A stretch of 14,291 nt of DNA from Hellea sp964576765 (GTDB taxonomy: Bacteria; Pseudomonadota; Alphaproteobacteria; Caulobacterales; Maricaulaceae): contig CAZNWH010000059.1 of NCBI GenBank assembly GCA_964576765.1, positions 1 to 14,291 of the forward strand. Reading direction: 5' to 3'. The notes under the pieces were generated by a model that was given only the letters and a program-made list of their open reading frames with translations, was not told the origin of the DNA and searched no databases. Position numbers and translations under genes: made by a program. Positions 7,623 to 14,291 of this stretch are shown here, piece after piece (the stretch's first letter is position 1; every line of letters begins with the position of its first letter).

Positions 7623-7650
7623 CTTGAAGCGCGCCAATTCTGCCCTATGT
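7623..7650 (+). promoter_or_regulatory. Probable heat-shock (sigma-32-type) promoter of the HtrA/Do protease gene
   Basis: CTTG at 7623-7626, 17 bases, then CCTATGT at 7644-7650. As I recall it, the alphaproteobacterial heat-shock form is CTTG-N17/18-CYTATNT, which this matches. It also resembles the E. coli form (CTTGAA, then CCCTAT). A start near 7657 would give a leader of about 35 bases to the ATG at 7693, with AAGGAT as ribosome site. HtrA-type proteases are stress-induced in many bacteria, which fits, but the match is by eye only. Confidence 0.5.
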
Positions 7651-7692
7651 GGAGAGTAAATGACGCTCATTTAAAGATGAAGGATATCCTCT

Positions 7693-9114
7693 ATGCGCAA
7701 ATCTCTTATTCTCGGATCAGCCTTATTGGCGTTAGCCATAGCGCCTATCGCGGCTTCTGAAAGTCCGTTTTCAGGTGGTAAAAGCTCGGCTTTGACCATA
7801 GATAATCGCGGAGTTCTTACTATGGCCCCTCTCCTTGAAAGCGTGACGCCTGCGGTTGTCAGTATTGATGTATCCGGCACAAGAAAGTCACCTCTAAGAC
7901 AACCCGGATCTGAAGGAAATGAAGAACTTTTCGAACGTTTCTTTGGCGGCCGTATTCCGCAACAACGCGAGCGCCAAAAACGCGGCATTGGATCTGGCGT
8001 TATCGTTGACGCGGCAAAAGGCTTGATTATTACCAATCACCACGTTGTTGAAGATGCTGATGAAATTACGATCACCCTCGAGGATAAACGTGAACTGAAA
8101 GCCGAACTTGTGGGCTCTGATGCCAAGACGGATATAGCTGTTCTCAAAGTCCCCGCTCGTGGATTGCGTGCTCTAAAATTTTCGAAATCATCAAATGTCA
8201 AAGTTGGCGATTATGTGATTGCGGTTGGCAACCCCTTTGGTTTATCGCATTCCGTAACGAGCGGCATTGTTTCGGCTTTGGGCAGAGACCGCGGTGCGGG
8301 TGATAATTATCAAGACTTTATTCAGACAGATGCCTCGATTAATCCGGGTAATTCCGGCGGCGCACTGGTTAATTCCAAGGGCGAGCTTATCGGCATTAAC
8401 GCAGCTATCGTCACGCGAACCGGCGGAAATAATGGTATCGGCTTTGCAGTTCCTGTTCGCATCGTGCAAGGCGTTATGCGGCAATTAGTGAGTTACGGCG
8501 AAGTTCGCCGTGGACGTATCGGCGTGTTAATCGGTGATATTACGCCGACAACGCAAGAAGCGCTTAAATTACCCACACTTGACGGCGCGCTCGTTAGTGA
8601 TGTTGTCGAAGACAGTCCAGCCGATAAAGCAGGTCTCAAACAATATGATGTCATTGTTGCTTTTAATGGTGAAGATATTCTAGATGGGTCGGATATTCGC
8701 AACGCTGTCGGCCTAGTTGAACCGGGAGAAAGCGCCGATATCACATATTTACGCGATGGAAAACGCCGTTCAACCCGCATTGAAATTGAAGAATTTGAAG
8801 AAGAACGTGAAGTCCTTGATGAGAGTGCGGTCGAAGACATTCCGGCTTTGGAGAGTTTTTCAGGGGCATCTATAACAGATATACCTGAAGACCTTGAGCT
8901 ACGCGGCGGAACCAAAGGTGTCTTAGTAGCCTCAATTGAGCGCGGATCAAAAGCCGCGAGAGCAGGCCTTCGTAAAGACGATATCATCCGCGAAGTTAAC
9001 CGCATAGCAGTCTCTGACTTGGATGAGTTCGAAAATGCCATTGACGGAAAAGACGGCCCCTTTGCCCTATCCATTGAACGCAATGGCCGTAATGCTATTA
9101 TTGGAATAAAATAG
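7693..9114 (+). CDS. degP: Periplasmic HtrA/Do-family serine protease with two PDZ domains
   Basis: 473-residue protein that degrades or refolds damaged envelope proteins. A signal peptide is visible: MRK, a hydrophobic stretch to about 20, and likely cleavage near PIAAS. The trypsin-like domain covers about 45-255 with the catalytic triad His117 (TNHHVV), Asp147 (KTDIAV) and Ser221 (PGNSGG). PDZ1 spans about 260-355 (DSPADKAGLKQYDVIVAFNG). An acidic linker at about 362-398 leads to PDZ2 at about 400-473 (KAARAGLRKDDIIREVN). Length and two PDZ domains fit the DegP/DegQ/MucD group; which of these it replaces cannot be told. The ATG has AAGGAT seven bases upstream. A heat-shock-like promoter lies in front and an intrinsic terminator behind. 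It is the only clear plus-strand gene here. Confidence 0.95.
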   Translation: MRKSLILGSALLALAIAPIAASESPFSGGKSSALTIDNRGVLTMAPLLESVTPAVVSIDVSGTRKSPLRQPGSEGNEELFERFFGGRIPQQRERQKRGIGSGVIVDAAKGLIITNHHVVEDADEITITLEDKRELKAELVGSDAKTDIAVLKVPARGLRALKFSKSSNVKVGDYVIAVGNPFGLSHSVTSGIVSALGRDRGAGDNYQDFIQTDASINPGNSGGALVNSKGELIGINAAIVTRTGGNNGIGFAVPVRIVQGVMRQLVSYGEVRRGRIGVLIGDITPTTQEALKLPTLDGALVSDVVEDSPADKAGLKQYDVIVAFNGEDILDGSDIRNAVGLVEPGESADITYLRDGKRRSTRIEIEEFEEEREVLDESAVEDIPALESFSGASITDIPEDLELRGGTKGVLVASIERGSKAARAGLRKDDIIREVNRIAVSDLDEFENAIDGKDGPFALSIERNGRNAIIGIK

Positions 9115-9116
9115 AG

Positions 9117-9407
9117 CTAGTTTTTACGCGCTTCAAAGGCCGCCATCTGTTCAGGGGTGGCGGCTTTTTGATGCTTGGATTTCCAATCTGCGTAAGGCAT
9201 GCCGTAAACGCGCTCGCGGGCCTCGTCTGAACTTACCTCAATACCGAGATCATCGGCGGCGGATTTATACCATTTACCCAGACAATTTCGGCAAAAATCA
9301 GCCAAGATCATCAGATCTATATTTTGAACATCTTTGCGGTTATCCAAATGAGATAATAAGCGCCGAAATGCGGCTGCGTCTAATTTATCCTGCGTGTCTT
9401 GATCCAT
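9117..9407 (-). CDS. DUF1244 family small protein
   Basis: 96-residue, soluble, mostly helical protein. The motif DFCRNCLGKWY (Cys39, Cys42) and the YGMPYADWK segment place it in DUF1244, a widespread proteobacterial family of about 100 residues without known function. The CxxC pair could bind a metal or be redox-active, but that is inference. I chose ATG 9407 over the frame opening at 9458 because GAGGT lies five bases upstream, the family starts here, and the longer frame would overlap bmt. It begins 10 bases after the bmt stop, so it is probably the last gene of a folB-bmt-DUF1244 unit. Its stop is 2 bp from the stop of the convergent protease gene, and its end carries that gene's terminator. 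Confidence 0.88.
   Translation of the reverse strand: MDQDTQDKLDAAAFRRLLSHLDNRKDVQNIDLMILADFCRNCLGKWYKSAADDLGIEVSSDEARERVYGMPYADWKSKHQKAATPEQMAAFEARKN
9139..9169 (+). terminator. Intrinsic terminator of the protease gene, inside the convergent DUF1244 gene
   Basis: GCCGCCA (9139-9145), a 12-base loop, then TGGCGGC (9158-9164) and TTTTT (9165-9169): a perfect 7 bp GC-rich stem with a U-run, 24 bp after the protease stop. AAAG before the stem can extend pairing into the U-run. On the minus strand the hairpin is followed only by CTTTG, so it should act mainly on plus-strand transcription. It lies fully within the last codons of the DUF1244 gene. Confidence 0.8.
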
Positions 9408-9417
9408 TATGACCTCA

Positions 9418-10422
9418 CTATGATCTGCGGCGACGATTTCCTCGTGACCCGACCGCACCCGGCTTAGGCGGTGGGTTGACCAATTTCCCTAATTTTGACG
9501 TCACTTCATCTATTGAAGGCCGCGCCCCTTTTTCGAACTTATCCATCGCTGCGCGCATCGCCGCAATATGCTTGGGCGCAGTACCGCAACACCCGCCTAT
9601 AATGCGGACGCCGGCATTGGCCGCCATTTCGACGTAATCCGCCATGAGCTCAGGCGTACCCGAATAAACTGTATTTTTACCTTTAACCGTCGGCACTCCG
9701 CAATTAGCTTTACCGACAATGACAGCCTCGCCATTAGCCGCTGTCATTTCCAGCATGGTTAACATCATATCGGACGCTCCAACACCACAATTTGCACCAT
9801 AGGCCAAAGCCGCCTGCGGGATTGTATCACCAACGGCTCCGAGTGCATCTGGCGCAATCCCCATCATGGTACGGCCTGCCGTATCAAAACTGGCTGTAAA
9901 CACAAAAGGAATACCGACATTAATCGCAGCCTGCGCGGCGGCCTGTATTTCTTCGGCCGCTGACATGGTTTCAATCCACGCAACATCAGCACCTCCATCT
10001 TTCAGGCCTTGGATTTGAATTGTAAATTCTGCAATCGCGCTCTCCATTGTCATCTCTCCCATGGGCTGAAACAATTCCCCCGTTGGGCCAACCGAGCCCG
10101 CAACAACGACAGGGCGCTCGGCCGCTGCCGCAACCCTGCCTGCTATCTCTGCGCCCGCTTTATTGATCGCATGAGTTTGGTCTTGGGCCTCATGGAGTTT
10201 TAAGCGCGGGGCGTTAGCTCCAAATGTATTCGTCAAAATAATATCAGATCCGGCATCGACAAAGGCCTGATGTAAAGCTTCAGGTTTTTGCGGTTCTGAC
10301 AGATTCCACAGATCAGGCGGAAAGCCAGGCTCTAGACCCATTTCCATAAAATTCGTCCCTGTGGCGCCGTCGGCCAATAGGATATCGTGCTTATCCAGCA
10401 GCTCTTGGAGAGAAATACGCAT
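9418..10422 (-). CDS. bmt: Betaine-homocysteine S-methyltransferase
   Basis: 334-residue cytoplasmic zinc enzyme that moves a methyl group to homocysteine to make methionine; betaine is the expected donor for this alphaproteobacterial group. Marks: LLADGATGTN (15-24), ILTNTFGAN (62-70), GSVGPTGE (109-116), ADVAWIETM, and the zinc ligands Cys212 (GANCGVG) and Cys278-Cys279 (GGCCGT). It lacks the folate and B12 domains of MetH, so it needs no B12 itself. The start at ATG 10422 gives the normal N-terminus (MRISLQELLD) and is four bases after the folB stop; an in-frame ATG at 10482 would overlap folB by 56 bases. The C-terminus has an odd basic tail (GNRRRRS). A stand-alone homocysteine domain of a split MetH is the main alternative. 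Confidence 0.88.
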   Translation of the reverse strand: MRISLQELLDKHDILLADGATGTNFMEMGLEPGFPPDLWNLSEPQKPEALHQAFVDAGSDIILTNTFGANAPRLKLHEAQDQTHAINKAGAEIAGRVAAAAERPVVVAGSVGPTGELFQPMGEMTMESAIAEFTIQIQGLKDGGADVAWIETMSAAEEIQAAAQAAINVGIPFVFTASFDTAGRTMMGIAPDALGAVGDTIPQAALAYGANCGVGASDMMLTMLEMTAANGEAVIVGKANCGVPTVKGKNTVYSGTPELMADYVEMAANAGVRIIGGCCGTAPKHIAAMRAAMDKFEKGARPSIDEVTSKLGKLVNPPPKPGAVGSRGNRRRRS

Positions 10423-10426
10423 GATT

Positions 10427-10837
10427 TTACTTTCTTCGGGTAATACGAACGCCCACGGCTTTCGCGTCTTTAATAGCATCAAGCTTTGCCACTGTTACAC
10501 AAACTTGATTTGCTCTTTCATAGGTCAAGCAGGCCTCTGCGACCTGTTCCGCTAAGGTCTCCACAAGGTCGATATGCCCCTTGGAAAGAATGGCCCTAAT
10601 GTTGGCTACAATATGATCATAGCGTACAATATTGTGAGTCTCGTGAGAGGCTTGCAACGATAAAGGTTTTATATCAACCACGAGATCGAACCTAACAGGT
10701 TGGGTTTGACCATACTCAAAATCAAAAACGCCTATATAAGCCTCTAAAACCAAGCCTTCGATCAATATTTGATCATGAGGCAGATCAGTGGCGGCTACCA
10801 CAATTGGTGCCGTTTTATTGTCATAAACCTTGAGCAT
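10427..10837 (-). CDS. folB: Dihydroneopterin aldolase
   Basis: 136-residue cytoplasmic enzyme of folate synthesis: it splits 7,8-dihydroneopterin to 6-hydroxymethyl-dihydropterin and glycolaldehyde. The sequence shows the FolB start of the fold (ILIEGLVLEAYIGVFDFEYGQTQPV), the DYxxI-like segment RYDHIVANI, the pterin-binding Glu in HIDLVETLAE, and a Lys in VTVAKLDAIKDAKAVGV at the place of the catalytic lysine. The N-terminus is about 15 residues longer than in many relatives. The ATG has AAGGAG six bases upstream. It is followed closely by bmt, so the two are probably co-transcribed. The 109 bp before it hold no clear promoter. Confidence 0.92.
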   Translation of the reverse strand: MLKVYDNKTAPIVVAATDLPHDQILIEGLVLEAYIGVFDFEYGQTQPVRFDLVVDIKPLSLQASHETHNIVRYDHIVANIRAILSKGHIDLVETLAEQVAEACLTYERANQVCVTVAKLDAIKDAKAVGVRITRRK

Positions 10838-10946
10838 GAGGGCTCCTTGTTTTGTCTAAATGTCCCTCTGACGCGGTTAGAAATATTTATCAAGCTATTC
10901 CCACATAATTTAAAGAAAATCTGTAAGTTATAAGCTTTTGAGTACT

Positions 10947-12818
10947 CTATCGTAGCTTGAAACCAAAAAACACGCCAGCCCCGGGTTGGTTCGTATTCAC
11001 CACATCGGTGATGGTTTCATCGAATAAGTTTTCACCGCGTAAGGTCAGCGAAAAATTCTTTGTGACAGGATATTCTGCCGTAGCAGAGAGAAGGATATAG
11101 GCATCCAACGGCACATCAGGTGATTGGAAGGTTACAGGATCAAAGACGCTAAAATCTGTATCTAATTGTTCCCCCACAAAATCCGCAGCAATGCCAATGC
11201 GAAAGCCCTCTTTGGTCGGGGACTCCCAATTCACACTCGCGCTGCCTGTCCATTCCGGCACACGGATTTCATCCACGCCACTATCATTGGTCGAGTCAAT
11301 TTGCGAAAAGGAACCGGCAACCGACAAGTCCTCATTAACCTGCCAACCAGCCGAGACTTCGAAGCCTTCTCGTTCACTATCGCCTTCGCGATTATCGGCT
11401 GTGAAAGGGAATACTCCGAAATTTGTAAAAATTTCATCCTCAAGATCGGCATTAAAATATGTAATGGATGCGTTGAAAGGGCCGAAAATTTGATCATAAC
11501 CGACTTCAAAACTTTGCGATTTTTCGGCGCGTAAATTCGGATTACCGACAAAATTAGCTGGCGCGAATCCAAACAACTCTGTGAAGGTTGGGTTTTTCAC
11601 ACCTTCGCCAATCGAGCCGCGTATCTTGCCACCAAATGATAAATTATAGGCGGCACCGACGCGCCATGTCGTTGTATTTTCAAACTGGCTATCATTATCA
11701 TCATGGCGCAAGGAACCATTTACGGCAAAGCCGTTAAAGCGTCCGCGAATTTCTCCGCCAAGCGCAAAACTGTCAAAGCTGACATTTTGGTTTGGGTCTC
11801 CAAAAGCGACATTTGTATCAATGCGCTCATAGTCTTCATTCTCAATTTCTACCAACCCTGAAAGGGTGACACTTTGCGTTTTATCGCCAAAATTCACAGA
11901 CGGGCTGTAAGAGGCCTTTGTACGCTGTCCAATCGTTTCATTGCTAAAAATATCGCCAGAGAAATTTTCGCGGCTAACCCGAGAATAATTAGTACGGGCG
12001 ACGTGATTGATAAATCCTGTTTGTCCATCAAATGTTAGGGCTGTAATGATTTGCCTAGCATCTGTATTATCACCTCCAAAAAAGCTATCAAATTCGACGT
12101 CTGTTTCGCGGTAACTTGCAAATCCGCTGAGCGTGGCATTTGCTGAGAACTCTAAAGCGCCGTTCGCGCTAAATGAATAGCTTGTAGAGCCATCACGTTC
12201 TCCGTCTTCTACACCTGACGTATCAACTCCATCCGTGGTAAAGCCTGAACCGCTGATCCCATAAGACAAACCTTCGACTTGTCTTTGATAGCCAGCTTGA
12301 CCACGAAATGTATCAAAAGATCCATATTCACCTGATGCATTAAAACCCTCTCCACCCGTAGTGATAGAAATGACGCCACCAATAGCATCCGAACCATAAA
12401 GGGCAGATTGCTCACCACGGGCGACTTCAATGCGCTGCACGTTCAGCCCTGACCAAAGACCGAAATCCGTCTCGCCATTATTTGGGTCAGAGACCTCGAC
12501 GCCGTTGAGCAGAACAAGTGTGTGATTGGCTTCGGCGCCGCGAATACGGATTTGCGTTAAGCCGCTCAAACTACCGCCACGAGAGACAGCCACGCCGGGG
12601 ACAGCGCGAAGCTGTTCAACAACAAAAGGGCTATTACGTATATTAAGTTCATCAAGATTTATAACACTGACAGAGGATGTAATATCTGCGACAGGCACGG
12701 CACGCAGGCCCGTAACAATGATGTCATCATTGAGCTCGTCCTCAGGGCTTTGCGCATAAGCGCTAAAGGCTGTTAACGGCAACAAAGCTACAGTTAATAG
12801 AAGGCGGTTTAAAACCAT
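10947..12818 (-). CDS. btuB: TonB-dependent outer-membrane receptor, BtuB type (cobalamin uptake)
   Basis: Outer-membrane receptor that takes up vitamin B12 or related corrinoids using TonB energy. I chose ATG 12818 (623 residues) because GGATAT lies just upstream and a signal peptide begins there (MVLNRLLLTVALLPLTAFSAYAQ); ATG 12833 lacks a ribosome site. The TonB box is DDIIVTG at about residue 30; the plug domain reaches about 150, with the typical IRIRGAEANHTLVLLNGVEV and ARGEQSALYGSDAIGGVI. A 22-strand barrel then runs to the end, with NLRAEKSQSFEVGY and LTLRGENLFDE. The last residues are FFGFKLR rather than the usual terminal aromatic. Substrate is inferred mainly from the cobalamin riboswitch in front; related receptors take iron chelates. 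Confidence 0.92.
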   Translation of the reverse strand: MVLNRLLLTVALLPLTAFSAYAQSPEDELNDDIIVTGLRAVPVADITSSVSVINLDELNIRNSPFVVEQLRAVPGVAVSRGGSLSGLTQIRIRGAEANHTLVLLNGVEVSDPNNGETDFGLWSGLNVQRIEVARGEQSALYGSDAIGGVISITTGGEGFNASGEYGSFDTFRGQAGYQRQVEGLSYGISGSGFTTDGVDTSGVEDGERDGSTSYSFSANGALEFSANATLSGFASYRETDVEFDSFFGGDNTDARQIITALTFDGQTGFINHVARTNYSRVSRENFSGDIFSNETIGQRTKASYSPSVNFGDKTQSVTLSGLVEIENEDYERIDTNVAFGDPNQNVSFDSFALGGEIRGRFNGFAVNGSLRHDDNDSQFENTTTWRVGAAYNLSFGGKIRGSIGEGVKNPTFTELFGFAPANFVGNPNLRAEKSQSFEVGYDQIFGPFNASITYFNADLEDEIFTNFGVFPFTADNREGDSEREGFEVSAGWQVNEDLSVAGSFSQIDSTNDSGVDEIRVPEWTGSASVNWESPTKEGFRIGIAADFVGEQLDTDFSVFDPVTFQSPDVPLDAYILLSATAEYPVTKNFSLTLRGENLFDETITDVVNTNQPGAGVFFGFKLR

Positions 12819-12844
12819 GATATATCCAAACATATTTATTGAGT

Positions 12845-12861
12845 GCAGCTATCTGAGCTGC
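12845..12861 (-). other. Hairpin in the btuB leader, possible part of the expression platform
   Basis: Perfect inverted repeat GCAGCT-CAGAT-AGCTGC on the minus strand, 27 bases before the btuB ATG. No U-run follows, so it is not a terminator. It is close to the ribosome site and could take part in translational control by the riboswitch. Confidence 0.3.
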
Positions 12862-12974
12862 CGCTCGTCAACAACAATACTGACCCGCCCGCAAAGGCGC
12901 AGATATGGTCTTTGTGTCGTTGCAAGGAAAACAATATCCTATTCGCAATGGCTATTCCCGGCCACCGGACGAAC

Positions 12975-13135
12975 GACGCGATGGCAGGTTTCCTGACTTA
13001 CCGATTGAGGCTATGGCCGCCTTCCCAGATATCTCCAGTGGCATTTTGGCCTTAGCGCTCGGCTAACAGTTACGGGTATAGCGCTGGATTTACACCAGCT
13101 TCCCTCTTAGCCCCCTAATAGAGGGCACCATCTGC
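12975..13135 (-). ncRNA. Cobalamin riboswitch controlling btuB
   Basis: Read on the minus strand, the conserved parts appear in the right order: GGTGCCCTC near the 5' end (13129-13121), GAGGGAAGCTGG (13107-13096), GTAAATCCAGCGC, ACCCGTAACTGT, then GCCACTGG (about 13043-13036), GGGAAGG, and the B12 box AAGTCAGGAAACCTGCCAT (about 12999-12981). This is the classic class I cobalamin riboswitch, which represses uptake genes when adenosylcobalamin is plentiful. The ends are approximate. About 155 bases lie between the B12 box and the btuB start; they hold several small hairpins but no U-run terminator, which points to control of translation rather than termination (inference). Confidence 0.96.
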
Positions 13136-13140
13136 GCGGC

Positions 13141-13169
13141 GGTATGTTCTTTTATAGTAGAGCTGTCAA
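13141..13169 (-). promoter_or_regulatory. Candidate promoter of the riboswitch-btuB transcript
   Basis: A consensus -35 TTGACA is present on the minus strand at 13169-13164, just upstream of the riboswitch and downstream of the TraB-family gene. The -10 is unclear: 17 bases on is only CATACC, while TATAAA at 13156-13151 is too close. Position fits; strength of the call is low. Confidence 0.35.
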
Positions 13170-13191
13170 TCCAGTTTTCACGCATATAAAT

Positions 13192-14181
13192 TTAAGGGTC
13201 AGAGCTTGGGCGAATAATCGTCGGATTAATAGGGTTTATGACGTTTTCACCTTGAAAAGCATAATAGCGCGAGACTTCATAACCCTGCTCACGCAAAAGC
13301 GCGATCACGCTATCCTCACCCAAGAGATGACTGGTGCCGACAGCCACAAAAGCCGTGCCGCTATCTTCCATGTAACGGGTCAGCACCTTGGCCCATTTTT
13401 TATTCCTATCAGTCAGCAATGCCTTATAAAAATCAGGTGAACGCTCCTTTAACTTGAGAACCATTTCGCGGGCCAAAAAGTCTGTCTGTCCAACAGACCA
13501 GGCCGAAACGATACGTTTAAGATCTGCGCCCAATGCATTAAAACTTTCAAGCGTATCCGTGAGTAGTTTCATTTGCACAAAATCAGGCTGATCGGCAGAA
13601 ATCCGAATTTGCTCTTCCATTGTTTCCAGATAAATCACATTTTTCTGTTCTCGCGCGGCACGAGATTTCAGCGCTGCATCTGCGGCCAGTTCTGGCGACA
13701 ACCCTGCATTGACAGCTGCGGCCACCGTTAAAAATTCGCTTGCCAGCCATGGTTTCATACTATCCAAAGCCGCCAAGGGGATATCCCCGTTATGGGCAGC
13801 CGCATCCAAAAGTTTAAGCTGATAGCTATCAAGATTATCAGAGAGGCGGCGGCCATCACTGCGCATGCCCAGACTTTGGGTAAGGACGCTAGCCTCTATT
13901 TGTCCTTGCCTGCCCGTATCGACTTCGAAATAAACCGTTCCCGCCTTGCCAAAAGCGTCCCGCACATCATCTTTGAGCCAGCTTAAATCATCGGGCAATA
14001 AATGCACGGTTCCGAACAGATAAACCGTACTGTCATAATCTTTGGCCACCCAGATCGCAGGGCCGTCATTACGCGCGCGCGCATCGGTCACTTTTTCTGC
14101 CGCGCCCTCACTTATAGGAACGTCAGAACATGCCATTAAACCAAGGACAAAACAGAGAATTATAAGAGCACGAAAAACCAC
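13192..14181 (-). CDS. TraB/GumN family lipoprotein
   Basis: 329-residue envelope protein of the TraB/GumN (PF01963) family. The start is a signal peptide with a lipobox (GLMAC, Cys18) and Ser next to it, so it is probably an outer-membrane lipoprotein. The mature part opens with AIWVAKDYDSTVYLFGTVHLLP, His60 in GTVH and Glu86 in VYFEVD; near the end, VAVGTSHLLGEDSV gives His285. These paired GxxH motifs and the Glu are the conserved, possibly metal-binding, residues of the family. Metalloprotease-like activity has been proposed for relatives, but the role here is unknown. GTG 14181 is the only sensible start, because an in-frame TGA abuts it directly (TGAGTG). The ribosome site is weak, which suggests coupling to an upstream frame. 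No terminator is seen before the riboswitch, so read-through into btuB is possible. Confidence 0.9.
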   Translation of the reverse strand: MVFRALIILCFVLGLMACSDVPISEGAAEKVTDARARNDGPAIWVAKDYDSTVYLFGTVHLLPDDLSWLKDDVRDAFGKAGTVYFEVDTGRQGQIEASVLTQSLGMRSDGRRLSDNLDSYQLKLLDAAAHNGDIPLAALDSMKPWLASEFLTVAAAVNAGLSPELAADAALKSRAAREQKNVIYLETMEEQIRISADQPDFVQMKLLTDTLESFNALGADLKRIVSAWSVGQTDFLAREMVLKLKERSPDFYKALLTDRNKKWAKVLTRYMEDSGTAFVAVGTSHLLGEDSVIALLREQGYEVSRYYAFQGENVINPINPTIIRPSSDP

Positions 14182-14247
14182 TCAGCGCTCATGAACAATC
14201 GTCATAAAAATATCAATGCAATTCTTGCAATGATTGTGATCAGCCAT
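14182..14247 (-). CDS. Possible 21-residue ORF with a CxxC motif (doubtful)
   Basis: A minus-strand frame from ATG 14247 reads MADHNHCKNCIDIFMTIVHER and ends in TGA directly next to the GTG of the TraB-family gene. The HxHCKNC cluster could hold a metal. Another frame on the same strand (open at the window edge, ending at 14202 with WLITIIARIALIFL) could be the end of an upstream membrane protein instead. The same stretch also holds a palindrome, so it may be a promoter region. Not recognised as any family. Confidence 0.2.
   Translation of the reverse strand: MADHNHCKNCIDIFMTIVHER
14212..14234. repeat. Near-perfect 23 bp palindrome upstream of the TraB-family gene
   Basis: ATCAATGCAA, three bases (TTC), TTGCAATGAT: nine of ten positions pair. 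It lies about 30 bp before the GTG of the TraB-family gene. It could be an operator for a dimeric regulator. By a simple estimate a few such repeats are expected by chance in a window this long, so only its position makes it of interest. Confidence 0.35.
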
Positions 14248-14291
14248 TGCACCAACCCCCCGCTTGGCGTAAGAGCCGCATCATTCCCTGA

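Noticed and set aside
8493..9083. Minus-strand frame of 196 codons opposite the protease gene
   Set aside because: It is Ser/Arg-rich low-complexity, has no family motif, and lies wholly within a protease gene with an intact catalytic triad and two PDZ domains.
12843..13055. Plus-strand frame of 70 codons over the btuB leader
   Set aside because: It overlaps the conserved cobalamin riboswitch, which explains the sequence on the other strand.
14191..14291. Plus-strand frame from ATG 14191 open to the window edge
   Set aside because: No ribosome site before the ATG and no recognisable protein in about 33 codons; cannot be supported.
1..14291. Mobile element, defence system, CRISPR array or tRNA
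   Set aside because: No transposase, integrase, regularly spaced direct repeats, attachment-site pair or cloverleaf was seen by eye; all sizeable genes have housekeeping, transport or envelope assignments, apart from two conserved families of unknown function.

Overview
The window looks like ordinary chromosome of an alphaproteobacterium. Roughly half of the bases are G or C by eye, and genes are dense and mostly on the minus strand. Supporting signs are a DUF2336 gene, a DUF1244 gene, the alphaproteobacterial type of betaine-homocysteine methyltransferase, and a promoter fitting the alphaproteobacterial heat-shock form. The order Maricaulales/Hyphomonadales is my guess, not something the sequence proves. 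I see no insertion sequence, phage gene, tRNA, rRNA, CRISPR array or defence system.

Region 1 (1-6108, minus strand) is one tightly overlapped operon for an Mrp-type multisubunit cation/proton antiporter. In transcription order it holds mrpE, mrpF, mrpG, a separate MrpA C-terminal protein (MbhD plus MbhE domains), mrpB, mrpC, mrpD and a second large antiporter-like subunit that reaches the window edge. The order matches the antiporter half of archaeal membrane-bound hydrogenase operons. The MrpA C-terminal protein carries an unexpected 100-residue Lys/Pro/Ala-rich tail ending in an AT-hook-like motif, the strangest feature here.

Region 2 (6226-9114) holds a DUF2336 gene on the minus strand and, divergent from it, a periplasmic HtrA/Do-family serine protease. 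The protease has a good heat-shock-type promoter in front. Its intrinsic terminator lies inside the coding sequence of the convergent DUF1244 gene, only 2 bp beyond its stop.

Region 3 (9117-12818, minus strand) holds a TonB-dependent receptor of BtuB type, then folB (folate synthesis), bmt (homocysteine methylation) and a small DUF1244 protein. The receptor is preceded by a clear cobalamin riboswitch at about 12975-13135. B12 uptake, folate synthesis and methionine formation therefore sit side by side and may form a one-carbon neighbourhood.

Region 4 (13192-14291) holds a TraB/GumN-family lipoprotein on the minus strand. The last 110 bases contain a near-perfect palindrome and a doubtful 21-residue reading frame.
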